From Dyella_A sp035685805 (GTDB taxonomy: Bacteria > Pseudomonadota > Gammaproteobacteria > Xanthomonadales > Rhodanobacteraceae): 64,000 nucleotides of DNA. The stretch is from the NCBI RefSeq assembly GCF_035685805.1, contig NZ_DASSAB010000030.1:1-64000 (forward strand), in the 5' to 3' direction. Numbering within the stretch: position 1 is the stretch's first letter; each line of letters begins with the position of its first letter. The notes beneath the pieces were generated by a model, which saw only the letters and a list, made by a program, of their open reading frames with translations, was not told the DNA's origin and did no database searches. Positions 33,295-47,196 of this stretch are shown here, in pieces. The position numbers and the translations under genes are program-made.

Positions 33295-34110
33295 TTGAAC
33301 TACAGCCAGACGCTGCCGTGGACGCTCGAGAGCATCGACTTCAGCCAGATCGACAAGTCGCGTATCCGCCACAACGAGGACCTGTTCTTCCTGCTGTGCA
33401 GCTCGTCGTTCGTCGAGAGCGGCTCGGACCTCTATACGCACAATCTGGTCGACCACTTCGCCGGTGACGAGGCACTGCAGACCTGGCTCAGCCAGCACTG
33501 GGAGCACGAGGAACTGCAGCACGGCCGGGCGCTGTCCACTTATGTGCGCACGGTGTGGCCCGAGTTCGACTGGGATGCCGGCTTCAAGGCGTTCTGGGAC
33601 GAGTACGGCGCGGTCTGCACGTCAGAACAACTGGAGTCCTCGCGCGGGCTGGAGCTGGCCGCGCGCTGCGTGGTGGAGACCGGTACCGCCAGCCTCTACC
33701 GCGCGCTCAACGACATCACCGACGAGCCGGTGCTCAAGCAGCTCACCAATCACATCAAGAGCGACGAAGTGCGCCACTACAAGCACTTCTACCAGCACTA
33801 CCGGCTGTACCGGGAGCGCGAGGGATTCGGTCGCACCAAGGTGTTCCGGGCGATCCTGCGCCGGGTCAACGAGATCAAGAGCGAGGACAGCGACATCGCG
33901 CTGCGCCACGTCTTCAACCAGTGTTACCCGGGCGGCAGCGACTCGCAGTTCCGCCAGATCAGCAACCGCGCCCAGGGCCTGCTGCGGCGGAACATCCCCG
34001 CCGAGATGACGGTAAAGATGCTGCTCAAGCCGCTGGACCTGCCGATGCGCCTGCAGAACGCGCTGGAAAAGCCGCTGGCGAAGATCGCCGAGAAGCTGTT
34101 CCTGCACTGA
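33295..34110 (+). CDS. Ferritin-like diiron-type protein of unknown role
   Basis: The 271-residue helical protein has two carboxylate-histidine motifs, WEHEELQHGRAL and SDEVRHYKHF, plus glutamates in the intervening helices (FVESGSD and VVETGTAS). This matches a four-helix diiron centre of the ferritin-like/acyl-ACP desaturase-like superfamily. Such proteins oxidise or hydroxylate substrates or store iron; which applies here is unknown. The only start that fits is TTG at 33295, with AAGGA nine bases upstream. The C-terminal 60 residues are basic and amphipathic (LLKPLDLPMRLQNALEKPL). Confidence 0.85.
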   Translation: MNYSQTLPWTLESIDFSQIDKSRIRHNEDLFFLLCSSSFVESGSDLYTHNLVDHFAGDEALQTWLSQHWEHEELQHGRALSTYVRTVWPEFDWDAGFKAFWDEYGAVCTSEQLESSRGLELAARCVVETGTASLYRALNDITDEPVLKQLTNHIKSDEVRHYKHFYQHYRLYREREGFGRTKVFRAILRRVNEIKSEDSDIALRHVFNQCYPGGSDSQFRQISNRAQGLLRRNIPAEMTVKMLLKPLDLPMRLQNALEKPLAKIAEKLFLH

Positions 34111-34149
34111 GCCTGCGGGCCCGCCTGCCAGCCATGGGGCGGCAGGCCG

Positions 34150-34611
34150 CTACCGGGCCTGACTGGCCGTATCGCGCGGCTTTTCCTCGATGCTGCGCCG
34201 CTGCGCCTGGCTGGCCTTGAGCTTCTTCACGTCGACGGGACGGATGTCGGTGATGAAGCACGGGAAATCACGCCGCCCGGTCAGCACCTTGTCGAAGCCC
34301 ACGCTTACCTCGTGGATGTTCGAGGTGAGCCCGATCGCATTGGTGTATTCGAGATCCGTGCAGCCGCTCACGGTAAGCAGCCAGGCCTCGTTTGGCCGCG
34401 TATAGACGGCCAGCAGGTCGTTACCCAGCGGCTCCCACGACCACAGGTTGTTGAAGAAGCGGAAACTGCGCTGGCTGGGGCCCGCGGCCGCCTCGTAGTC
34501 GGCACGCCGCTCGCCCTCGCGCTGGGCCGGCGGCACGCTGGAGCACGCCGCCAGCAGCACTGCCAGAACAACACCCGAACCGAGCCGCTGCCAAACCTTT
34601 CGTACGCTCAT
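34150..34611 (-). CDS. Lipoprotein, DUF6491-like
   Basis: The 153-residue precursor has a lipobox (VLAVLLAACSS) with the lipidated Cys near residue 23. Its mature part contains SGCTDLEYTNAIGLTSN and FPCFITDIRPVDVKKLKASQ, a pattern I associate with DUF6491, a family of small Xanthomonadales lipoproteins of unknown function. The two mature cysteines may pair. GGGAGAG precedes the ATG at 34611. It lies 29 bases downstream of another lipoprotein gene, so the two probably form an operon. Confidence 0.8.
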   Translation of the reverse strand: MSVRKVWQRLGSGVVLAVLLAACSSVPPAQREGERRADYEAAAGPSQRSFRFFNNLWSWEPLGNDLLAVYTRPNEAWLLTVSGCTDLEYTNAIGLTSNIHEVSVGFDKVLTGRRDFPCFITDIRPVDVKKLKASQAQRRSIEEKPRDTASQAR

Positions 34612-34640
34612 TTGCGCTCTCCCGTGCGTTGTCCCCGCGA

Positions 34641-35372
34641 CTACTTCCTGCCCTTGGGCAGGGGCAGCCATTTGGCCGGATCAAACCCGCCTACCTCGTA
34701 CACCAGTTCTTCGCTCTTGCCGTCGTCCCTCGGGGTAACGGTGAGAGTGATCTTCTGTGCCTTTTCCAGCAACGCGATGAATGCCTTGTCGTCCTTGATC
34801 ATCAGGGCCGGCTCGCCGCTGGGCGGGGCGAACGCCTTGATCCCCATCGCCTTGCCGTCGACCTTGGCCGGGAGCGTGCAGGTGCCCTTGCAGACGAACC
34901 CCTTGCCACTGCCGAACAGGAACGCGTTCTGGCCCCATTGGGTATGGCGACGAAGCACCAGCCGCACCTTGTCCGCGCCCACCGGCTTGCTGGTGTAGAT
35001 CACCGCGGTGGACTGGGTGCCGCCGGACATCGGCGACACCTGGTACAGCCACAGGGCAGCGAGCCGGCTCTTCTCGGCGTTCTCGTGATAGCGCTTGCTG
35101 ATCTCCGGAAGCGTCTGCTGCACCTCCTTCGCGGCGGCGCTGTCCGGGTAGTCGTGCACGATCTTCTCGCCGAAGGTGGTCGCCATCTCGTCGTTATGGA
35201 TGCGCACCAGCTGACGATAGGTGTCCAGATCCTGCGCGGCGGCGGCATCAGCGGATGCCTGCGCCGCCGGCTTGGCGGCATCGGACGCATGGCCGCCCTG
35301 CTGCGAGCAGCCGCCGATCAGCAGGACGAGGCCAAGCGCGGGCACGAGGAGTCGGAAGGGAACAGGCGACAT
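34641..35372 (-). CDS. Lipoprotein of unknown function
   Basis: The 243-residue precursor has a lipobox (LGLVLLIGGCSQQG), then an Ala-rich linker and a helical segment (TYRQLVRIHNDEMATTFGEKI). A beta-rich C-terminal half follows with two cysteines in FVCKGTCTLPAKVDG. I recognise no family. Two ATG codons nine bases apart (35381 and 35372) both fit a signal peptide; the second is used because it starts nearest the basic residue. It is followed by the DUF6491-like lipoprotein gene. Confidence 0.78.
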   Translation of the reverse strand: MSPVPFRLLVPALGLVLLIGGCSQQGGHASDAAKPAAQASADAAAAQDLDTYRQLVRIHNDEMATTFGEKIVHDYPDSAAAKEVQQTLPEISKRYHENAEKSRLAALWLYQVSPMSGGTQSTAVIYTSKPVGADKVRLVLRRHTQWGQNAFLFGSGKGFVCKGTCTLPAKVDGKAMGIKAFAPPSGEPALMIKDDKAFIALLEKAQKITLTVTPRDDGKSEELVYEVGGFDPAKWLPLPKGRK

Positions 35373-35532
35373 GGCGAACATCCACGGCAGGAAACAGACC
35401 CCTAGAGTGGAACGAGCCGCGCCGCAGGTGCAACCGCGGCCCCTGCGACCACGCGCGCACCGCACGGCCGCCGCGATGGCTGGCCGGGGCGCGGCGAGGG
35501 CCGGATAATCGGCGTCCCCGCAAGGATCACTG

Positions 35533-36798
35533 ATGCCGCCCTCTCCCTCGCCCCACGCGGAGGCGCTGTTCAAGCACCGCCCCTTCGCCGCGTTCTGGTT
35601 CGCCCGCGTGGCCTCGGGCTTCGGCTTCCAGATGCTGTCGGTGGCGGTGGGCTGGCAGATCTACGCGATCACCGGCCGCGCGCTCGACCTGGGCCTGATC
35701 GGCCTGGCGCAGTTCATCCCCTCGGTGCTGCTGGCGTTGCCGGCCGGCCACGTGGCCGACCAGTTCGAACGTCGCCGCATCGTGTTGCTCGGCCAGGTGG
35801 TGGAGTGGGTGGCGATCGCGCTGCTGGCCGCGCTTACCCTGATGCACGGCATCCACGAGGCCGGCATCCTGGCGCTGGTGTTCGTCATAGGGGTAGCCAA
35901 GGCGTTCGAGTTTCCGGCCATGCAGTCGATGCTGCCGGCGCTGGTGCCTGCGGCGATCCTGCCCCGAGCGATGGCGGTGAACGCCTCGGCCGGCCAGGCG
36001 GCGATGATCATGGGGCCGGCGCTTGGCGGCTTTCTCTACGTGGCCGGTCCGGGCGTGGTCTACGTGACCGCCGGCGCGCTGTACCTGGTCTCGGTGGTGC
36101 TGATGGCCAAGCTGCGCTACGAGAGCGCACCGCCGCGACGCGAGCCGGCCACGCTGAAGACGGTGTTCGCCGGCGTTCACTTCATCCGCCGCCGGCCGGA
36201 CGTGCTGGGCGTGATCTCGCTGGATCTGTTCGCGGTGTTGCTGGGCGGCGCCACCGCGCTGCTGCCGATCTTCGCCAAGGACATCCTGCACACCGGGCCG
36301 TGGGGCCTGGGCCTGCTGCGGGCGGCGCCGGCGGTGGGCGCGCTGGGCATGTCGCTGTGGCTCGCCCGCCGCACGATGCGCCAGCGCGTGGGCGTGATCA
36401 TGTTCGGCTCGGTGGCGGGCTTCGGCGCCGCCACGCTGGTGTTCGCGCTGTCGACCTCGCTGTGGCTGTCGATGGCGGCGCTGTTCGCGCTGGGCGCGTT
36501 CGACATGGTGAGCATGGTGATCCGCGGTGCGCTGGTGCAGCTGGATACGCCCGACGACATGCGCGGCCGGGTCAGCGCGGTCAACGCGATCTTCATCAAC
36601 ACCTCCAACCAGCTGGGCGAGTTCGAGTCCGGCATGCTGGCGGCGTGGCTCGGTGCGGTGCCGGCCACGGTGATCGGCGGCGTCGGCACGCTGGTGGTGG
36701 TGGGGCTGTGGATGGTGATGTTTCCCACCCTGCGCAGGCGCCAGCGCCTGCACGAGACGCCCGAGCCGATGGTCGAGCCGGCGGTGGACACGGTGTGA
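35533..36798 (+). CDS. MFS transporter (MFS_3/EntS-like)
   Basis: The 421-residue protein has 12 predicted membrane helices, the family opening LFKHRPFAAFWFARVASGFG and the cytoplasmic motif ADQFERRRIVLLGQ between helices 2 and 3. It resembles the EntS-type exporter group, which includes the enterobactin exporter. No siderophore genes are nearby, so the substrate is open. It follows the divergent lipoprotein genes by 160 bases and is probably transcribed alone. Confidence 0.92.
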   Translation: MPPSPSPHAEALFKHRPFAAFWFARVASGFGFQMLSVAVGWQIYAITGRALDLGLIGLAQFIPSVLLALPAGHVADQFERRRIVLLGQVVEWVAIALLAALTLMHGIHEAGILALVFVIGVAKAFEFPAMQSMLPALVPAAILPRAMAVNASAGQAAMIMGPALGGFLYVAGPGVVYVTAGALYLVSVVLMAKLRYESAPPRREPATLKTVFAGVHFIRRRPDVLGVISLDLFAVLLGGATALLPIFAKDILHTGPWGLGLLRAAPAVGALGMSLWLARRTMRQRVGVIMFGSVAGFGAATLVFALSTSLWLSMAALFALGAFDMVSMVIRGALVQLDTPDDMRGRVSAVNAIFINTSNQLGEFESGMLAAWLGAVPATVIGGVGTLVVVGLWMVMFPTLRRRQRLHETPEPMVEPAVDTV

Positions 36799-36847
36799 GT
36801 TCCTCGCGCGGTGATGGCGGCAGTGGCAGCCGGGCCGATCGTGCCGC

Positions 36848-36853
36848 TAGCAT
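36848..36853 (+). promoter_or_regulatory. Likely -10 box (TAGCAT) of a leaderless gene
   Basis: GCTAGCAT ends six bases before the ATG at 36860, so transcription should start at or next to the A of the start codon. No ribosome site is present. The same arrangement occurs before the aminotransferase gene at 49697. Confidence 0.5.
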
Positions 36854-36859
36854 CGGCCG

Positions 36860-38485
36860 ATGACCACGCCCCCTCCGCTTCGCGCATTCCGTCCGCTGGC
36901 CGCCGCTTTCCTGCTGGCCGCTGCGTCCTCCCCCCTGCTGGCCGCCGAGGGTCCGCAGATCGCGGTGAGCTTCGCCGCGTCGGCGCACCCCAAGCCGATC
37001 ACCGGCCGCGTCTACGTGGCCGTGAGCCGTGATGACAAGGCGCCGCCGATCGAGCAGGCCGACATCACCGGCGTGCCGCTGTTCGGGCACAACGTCAGCG
37101 CGTTGGCACCGGGCCAGCTAGCCGCCATCGACGCCGGCGACGACGGCGCGCCGCTGGCCAGCCTGCGCGACCTGCCCGCGGGCGACTACTGGATGCAGCC
37201 ATTCGTCAACGTCTACACCGAGTTCAAGCGCGCCGACGGCCACACGCTGTGGATGCACATGGATCAGTGGGAAGGCCAGGACTGGAGGCATTCGCCCGGC
37301 AACCTCTACGGCAAGCCGGTGAAGGTGCACTTCGATCCGGCCGCGGCGACGCCGATCCACCTGGTGGCCGATCAGGTGATCGCACCGATCCCGTTCCCCG
37401 AGGACAGCGCTCAGGTCAAGCGCTTCCGCATCCAGAGCAAGCTGCTGAGCAAGTTCTGGGGTCACCCGATCTACCTCGGCGCCACCGTGCTGCTGCCGAA
37501 GGGCTACGCCGAGCATCCCGACGTGCGCTATCCGGTGGTCTACGACCAGGGCCACTTCAGTACCGACGCGCCGTTCGGCTTCGAGCGCAAGGACTCGAAA
37601 CTGCGCACGTTCTGGCTGGATAAGGCAAAGAAGCCGCGCGTCATCGTGGTCACGCTGCAGCATCCGTCGCCCTACTACGACGACTCCTACGCCGTGAACT
37701 CGCCCAACGAGGGCCCCTACGACGATGCGATCCACCAGGAGCTTTACCCGGAGATCGCGCGCCGCTTCCGCACTATCGAGCAGCCGTGGGCACGCATTCT
37801 CACCGGCGGCTCCACCGGCGGCTGGATCGCGGTGGCGCAGCAGCTGTTCCATCCGCGCTACTACGGCGGCAGCTTCGCGATGTGCCCGGACTCGCTGGAT
37901 TTTCGTCATCACCAGGTGGTGAACATCTACGACGACGCCAATGCCTACACCATCGACAAGGGCTGGGTGAAAGTGGAGCGCCCCGATACGCGCCAGCCCG
38001 ACGGCAACATCGACGCCATGATGAAGGACGAGAACCACTACGAGCTGGCCGTCGGCGACCACTCGCGCTCCGGTGGGCAATGGGACATCTGGGAGGCCGC
38101 GTGGGGCCCGATCGGCACCGACGGCTATCCGCAGCGGATCTGGGACAAGCGCAGCGGCGCCATCGACCACCAAGTAGCCGACTACTGGAAGCAGCACTTC
38201 GACCTGCGCCATCTGCTGGAAAAGAACTGGTCCACGCTGGGGCCGCTGGTCACCGACAAGCTGCACATCTACGTCGGCGATGCCGACACCTACAACCTCA
38301 ACATGGGCGTGCGGGCGATGGATGCGTTCCTGCAGAAGGCGACCCACCCGAGCTTCCAGGGCTCCATCACCTACCAGCCCATGGCGCCGCACTGCTGGGG
38401 CCCGCGCGGCGAGGAGCTCTACGGCACCATGACCGGGTTCATGCAGGCCCACGCGCCGCAGGGCAGCGCCGACTGGATCTACTAG
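36860..38485 (+). CDS. Secreted alpha/beta-hydrolase esterase-like protein
   Basis: The 541-residue protein has a signal peptide (LAAAFLLAAASSPLLAA), an N-terminal beta region (about 30-190) and an alpha/beta-hydrolase domain. The nucleophile elbow GGSTGGW carries S318, and a late His (PMAPHCWGP) is a candidate for the triad. It resembles putative esterases of the esterase-D type that deacylate polysaccharides. A secreted GH43-type protein is encoded 86 bases downstream on the same strand, consistent with shared work on an extracellular glycan. The message appears leaderless. Confidence 0.82.
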   Translation: MTTPPPLRAFRPLAAAFLLAAASSPLLAAEGPQIAVSFAASAHPKPITGRVYVAVSRDDKAPPIEQADITGVPLFGHNVSALAPGQLAAIDAGDDGAPLASLRDLPAGDYWMQPFVNVYTEFKRADGHTLWMHMDQWEGQDWRHSPGNLYGKPVKVHFDPAAATPIHLVADQVIAPIPFPEDSAQVKRFRIQSKLLSKFWGHPIYLGATVLLPKGYAEHPDVRYPVVYDQGHFSTDAPFGFERKDSKLRTFWLDKAKKPRVIVVTLQHPSPYYDDSYAVNSPNEGPYDDAIHQELYPEIARRFRTIEQPWARILTGGSTGGWIAVAQQLFHPRYYGGSFAMCPDSLDFRHHQVVNIYDDANAYTIDKGWVKVERPDTRQPDGNIDAMMKDENHYELAVGDHSRSGGQWDIWEAAWGPIGTDGYPQRIWDKRSGAIDHQVADYWKQHFDLRHLLEKNWSTLGPLVTDKLHIYVGDADTYNLNMGVRAMDAFLQKATHPSFQGSITYQPMAPHCWGPRGEELYGTMTGFMQAHAPQGSADWIY

Positions 38486-38571
38486 CCGTCGGTGACCCGG
38501 CGGCCGGCCGTCGACGCCGCGACTACCGCCGCGCCGGGAACATGCGTCAGGTCCTTGCCGGAGGCACACCC

Positions 38572-40419
38572 ATGCTGCGCTGTCGTCCACACCGTGCCGT
38601 CGCGATCGCTCTCGCATTGGCCGCCATGTCGGCCATGCCTGCCGATGCGGCGATCCGGCCGCATGCGCGCACCTGGACCAATCCGCTGGACGTGGACTAC
38701 CGCTACAACTTCGAGCAGATGAACCAGGGCATTTCCTACCGCACCGGCGCGGACCCGGCGGTGGTGCGCTACGACGGCGCGTACTACCTGTTCCAGACGC
38801 TCGCCGACGGCTACTGGCACTCCAGCGACCTGGTGCACTGGGATTTCGTCAAACCTGACAAGTGGCCGTTCGACAGCGAGGTGGCGCCGGCCACCCTGGT
38901 CGCCGACGGCAAGCTGTTCCTGCTGCGCTCGACCACCGAGCCAACACCGCTGCTCTACTCCACCGACCCGGCGCACGGGCACTGGCAGTTCTGGACCCGA
39001 CTGATGCCGCCGCTGCCGAATGCGGTGACCTCGGCCACCGAATACCGGATCAAGCCGGGCCAGCTGCCGCCGGGCCCGTGGGATCCGGGCCTGTTCCAGG
39101 ACCGCGACGGCAAGGTCTACCTGTACTGGGGCTCGTCCAACATCTACCCGCTGTACGGCCAGGAGATCGACCTCAAGCTCGACGACGAGGCGCAGGGCGA
39201 GGGCAAGCGGCTGGCCTACCTGGGCCAGACCCACACCCTGCTGCAGCTGCATCCGGACCAGCACGGCTGGGAGCGCTTCGGTCGCGACCATAGCGACGCC
39301 TCTGTCCTGCCGTTCGTGGAAGGTGCCTGGATGAACCGCCACGGTGACCGCTACTACCTGCAGTACGCCGCGCCGGGCACCGAGTACAACGCCTACGCCA
39401 CCGGCGTCTACGTGGGCGAGCACCCGCTCGGGCCGTTCACCTATGCCCCGTACAACCCGGTTGCGTACAAGCCGGGGGGCTTCGTCGAAGGCGCCGGTCA
39501 CGGCTCCACCTTCGAGGACGCCTACGGCAACCTGTGGAACACCGGCACCAACTGGATCGGCCTGAACTGGAACTTCGAGCGGCGCATCGACCTCTATCCC
39601 GCCGGCTTCCACGACGACGGCCAGATGTGGGTGGATACCCGCTTCGGCGACTTCCCGCAACGCATGCCGGACCACAAGCTCACACCCGGTGAAAGCACGT
39701 TCACCGGGTGGATGCTGTTGTCCTGGCACAAGCGCGCCATCGCCTCCTCGCAGATGCCCGGTCACGCGCCGGGGCAGGTGACGGACGAGAACCCGCGCAG
39801 CTTCTGGCTGGCGTCTTCCGACACGCACGGCCAGACACTCACGCTCGACCTTGGCGGCGCGCGCACAGTGAACGCGATCCAGGTCAACTACGCCGACCAT
39901 CAGTCCGGCCGCTACGGCGACGCACCGGACTTGGTCACCCAATTCGTGCTGGAAGGCTCGATCGACGGCCTGCGCTGGCAGACCCTCGCCGACCTTGCGC
40001 ACGAGACACGCGATCACGCCAACGCCTATGTCGAACTCGATGCGCCCGCGAACGTGCGCTACGTGCGTTACGTGCACCGCCATGTCGGCGCCAGGCACCT
40101 GGCGATTTCCGACCTGCGCGTGTTCGGCCACGCGGACGGGCCGCTCCCGCCCGCGCCAGTGCTGGTCTCGGCGAGCCGCGACACGGACACCCGCAACGCC
40201 ACCATTACCTGGAAGCCAGTGCCCGGCGCGGTTGGCTACAACGTGCGCTGGGGCCTCAGTGCCGAGCGTCTGCACCAGACTTACCAGCGCTTCGCCGACC
40301 AGCCGACCACGCTGCAGCTGCGCGCGCTGAACAGGGGCGTGCGCTATGTGGTTGCCGTGGAGGCGTTCGACGAGCGCGGCGTGTCCGCACTGTCGCGCAC
40401 GATCACGCTGGAGCCCTAG
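38572..40419 (+). CDS. Secreted GH43-type glycoside hydrolase with F5/8C and FN3 domains
   Basis: The 615-residue protein has a signal peptide (AIALALAAMSAMPADA) and a five-bladed propeller domain (about 35-390) of the GH43 type. Candidate catalytic acids are D61 (TGADPAVVRYDG), the Asp in PWDPGLFQD and the Glu in VEGAWMNRHG. A discoidin/F5-8C carbohydrate-binding domain (about 420-525) follows, then a fibronectin type III domain (about 530-615). GH43 members cleave arabinose-, xylose- or galactose-containing polymers; the exact substrate is unknown. GGAGG seven bases before ATG 38572 decides the start. Confidence 0.88.
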   Translation: MLRCRPHRAVAIALALAAMSAMPADAAIRPHARTWTNPLDVDYRYNFEQMNQGISYRTGADPAVVRYDGAYYLFQTLADGYWHSSDLVHWDFVKPDKWPFDSEVAPATLVADGKLFLLRSTTEPTPLLYSTDPAHGHWQFWTRLMPPLPNAVTSATEYRIKPGQLPPGPWDPGLFQDRDGKVYLYWGSSNIYPLYGQEIDLKLDDEAQGEGKRLAYLGQTHTLLQLHPDQHGWERFGRDHSDASVLPFVEGAWMNRHGDRYYLQYAAPGTEYNAYATGVYVGEHPLGPFTYAPYNPVAYKPGGFVEGAGHGSTFEDAYGNLWNTGTNWIGLNWNFERRIDLYPAGFHDDGQMWVDTRFGDFPQRMPDHKLTPGESTFTGWMLLSWHKRAIASSQMPGHAPGQVTDENPRSFWLASSDTHGQTLTLDLGGARTVNAIQVNYADHQSGRYGDAPDLVTQFVLEGSIDGLRWQTLADLAHETRDHANAYVELDAPANVRYVRYVHRHVGARHLAISDLRVFGHADGPLPPAPVLVSASRDTDTRNATITWKPVPGAVGYNVRWGLSAERLHQTYQRFADQPTTLQLRALNRGVRYVVAVEAFDERGVSALSRTITLEP

Positions 40420-40714
40420 AAAAAGGGAACACTACCGCTGCGACGGGTTCGGTGACGACGCCGGCTTCGTGCACACGTCGGCCGTCCTCACCCCGCCCGT
40501 GCTGTCGCTGGCGAACTCCCGGTCGCGAGGCCACCAGCACTGCCCAAAGGCCTCAGCGGCGCGTGGTGATGCCCCGGCCGCACGACGCCGGCGGGACTGA
40601 TGGCGTCAGGCGCGGGGCCGGCCGTCACGGCCCGCCATGGCGATACGCGACCGGGCCGATCACTTGCCGAGACCCGGCCTTGCGACACGCCGCCCGATCC
40701 GCTCTGATGGCCGG
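40420..40714. other. Non-coding gap, nothing recognised
   Basis: The 295 bases between the GH43-type gene and the glutathione transferase hold only short shadow frames. No terminator with a T-run, RNA motif or repeat was seen. Confidence 0.5.
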
Positions 40715-41386
40715 ATGATCACACTCCACCACCTCAACAACTCGCGCTCCCAGCGCATTCTCTGGCTGCTCGAGGAGCTCGGCATCCCGTACCAGGTCAC
40801 CCGCTATCAGCGCGATCCGAAGACCATGCTGGCGCCGCCGGAGCTGCGGGCGGTACACCCGCTGGGCAAGTCGCCGGTGATCACCGACGGCGCGCAGACC
40901 GTGGCCGAGTCCGGTGCGATCGTCGAGTATCTCGCCGACCGCTACGGCAGCGCATTGATTGCGCCCCACGGCACGCCCGAGCGACTGCGCCAGAATTACT
41001 GGCTGCATTACGCCGAGGGCTCGGCGATGCCGCCCCTGCTGCTCAAGCTGGTGTTCCAGCGGGTGGCGACGACGCCCGCGCCATTCTTCGTCAGGCCTGT
41101 CCTCAAGGGAGTGGCTGGCAAGGTGCAGGCGGGGTTTGTCGATCCGCAGATCGCCGCGCACCTGGCCTATCTGGAGGACGAACTGGGCCGGCACCCATGG
41201 TTCGGTGGCGAGCGCTTCAGCGTGGCCGACATCCAGATGAGCTTTCCGCTGGAGGCCGCCGCTGCCCGAGGCGGCCTGAACGCGAACGCCCAGCATCCCC
41301 GGCTCGCGGATTTCCTGCAGCGCATCCACGCGCGCCCGGCCTATCAGCGCGCGCTGGCACAAGGCGGCGAGTACCGGCTCGGCTAG
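40715..41386 (+). CDS. Glutathione S-transferase family protein
   Basis: The 223-residue protein has the thioredoxin-like N-terminal domain (HLNNSRSQRILWLLEELGI, with Ser in the catalytic position, and the conserved SPVITDG and ESGAIVEYLADRY). An all-helical C-terminal domain carries RFSVADIQMSFPLE. It should conjugate or reduce substrates with glutathione in the cytoplasm. The start at 40715 (MITLHH) places the SRSQR motif at the usual distance; a longer upstream reading is arginine-rich and unlikely. No pathway partner is adjacent. Confidence 0.9.
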   Translation: MITLHHLNNSRSQRILWLLEELGIPYQVTRYQRDPKTMLAPPELRAVHPLGKSPVITDGAQTVAESGAIVEYLADRYGSALIAPHGTPERLRQNYWLHYAEGSAMPPLLLKLVFQRVATTPAPFFVRPVLKGVAGKVQAGFVDPQIAAHLAYLEDELGRHPWFGGERFSVADIQMSFPLEAAAARGGLNANAQHPRLADFLQRIHARPAYQRALAQGGEYRLG

Positions 41387-41521
41387 AGCCACCCTGCCCA
41401 GCTGAACGCCAGCGTCGCGTTCCGGACGCTATCGACGCGTCGCTCACGCCGCGCGGGGCAAGGTATCGGTCCGACAGTCACCCGGCGCTCCGCGTGGGCG
41501 CTTACCGAGGAGCCGACCGCC

Positions 41522-41857
41522 ATGAGCAGAACCCGCGATATCGAACGCAGCCTCCATGAATCCACCGCGCACCTCGGCAACCGAGTTCGCCAGTACGCCA
41601 ACGGTGCCGCCAGCGGCGCGCACGACCTGGTCGAACGCGGTCGCCACGCAGGCAGCCGCTTCGGCCGTCGCGGCGAGAGCTACCGCCGCCAGATGGGTCG
41701 CGCGGCCGAGGATTTCGCCGACGAGGCAAGCTACCAGTACCGCCGCCTGCGCCGGCAGGTGAATCGCCACCCGGCAGCGACGGTGGCGATCGTGGCCGGC
41801 ACCATCGGCGCGTTCCTGCTGCTGCGCAAGGCGTTGAGCAGCCGCGACGAGGATTGA
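41522..41857 (+). CDS. Small membrane-anchored DUF883/ElaB-like protein
   Basis: The 111-residue protein consists of a long basic amphipathic region (1-80, rich in Arg and Glu) and one C-terminal membrane helix with the glycine-rich pattern AATVAIVAGTIGAFLLLRKAL. This layout resembles ElaB/YqjD/DUF883 proteins, which in E. coli bind ribosomes at the membrane in stationary phase. The match is by layout rather than clear sequence identity. A strong two-way terminator follows. Confidence 0.72.
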   Translation: MSRTRDIERSLHESTAHLGNRVRQYANGAASGAHDLVERGRHAGSRFGRRGESYRRQMGRAAEDFADEASYQYRRLRRQVNRHPAATVAIVAGTIGAFLLLRKALSSRDED

Positions 41858-41891
41858 TAGCCCCGCGCCGGGCAACGCCCGGCAACCCAAC

Positions 41892-41919
41892 AAAAAGCCC
41901 GCCTCACGGCGGGCTTTTT
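41892..41919. terminator. Bidirectional intrinsic terminator between the small membrane protein and aceE
   Basis: AAAAAGCCCGCC, a TCAC loop and GGCGGGCTTTTT give a 12-base stem with A and T runs on both sides, so it can end transcription from both convergent genes. Confidence 0.88.
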
Positions 41920-41940
41920 GCTGTCTGCCGCGGTGAGCGG

Positions 41941-44658
<2,718 letters not shown>

Positions 44659-44727
44659 GAAAGTCTCCGCGGCGTCGGGGCACGCCTGCATGGGGGTGCA
44701 TCGTCGGGTGCGATGCAGCAGTAATCG

Positions 44728-44733
44728 AGTTTA
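44728..44733 (-). promoter_or_regulatory. Possible -10 box (TAAACT) for aceE
   Basis: TAAACT in the context CCGCTAAACTCG on the minus strand, 70 bases before the aceE ATG. It suggests aceE has its own promoter rather than relying on maeB transcription. Confidence 0.4.
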
Positions 44734-44810
44734 GCGGCCGCGCGAGGCGGCCGCCAAATGGACGTCCATGCGCACGCGCATGGACACGGCGGGGATCATC
44801 CGCCGGACCA

Positions 44811-47105
<2,295 letters not shown>

Positions 47106-47196
47106 GGGGCGGGTCGTGGGTCCGGAAGCGAAGAGCCCAGATGGTATCACCGCGCTCCCTCGCCCCCGGTGTGCGACGCCGCCCTGCGACAGCACC

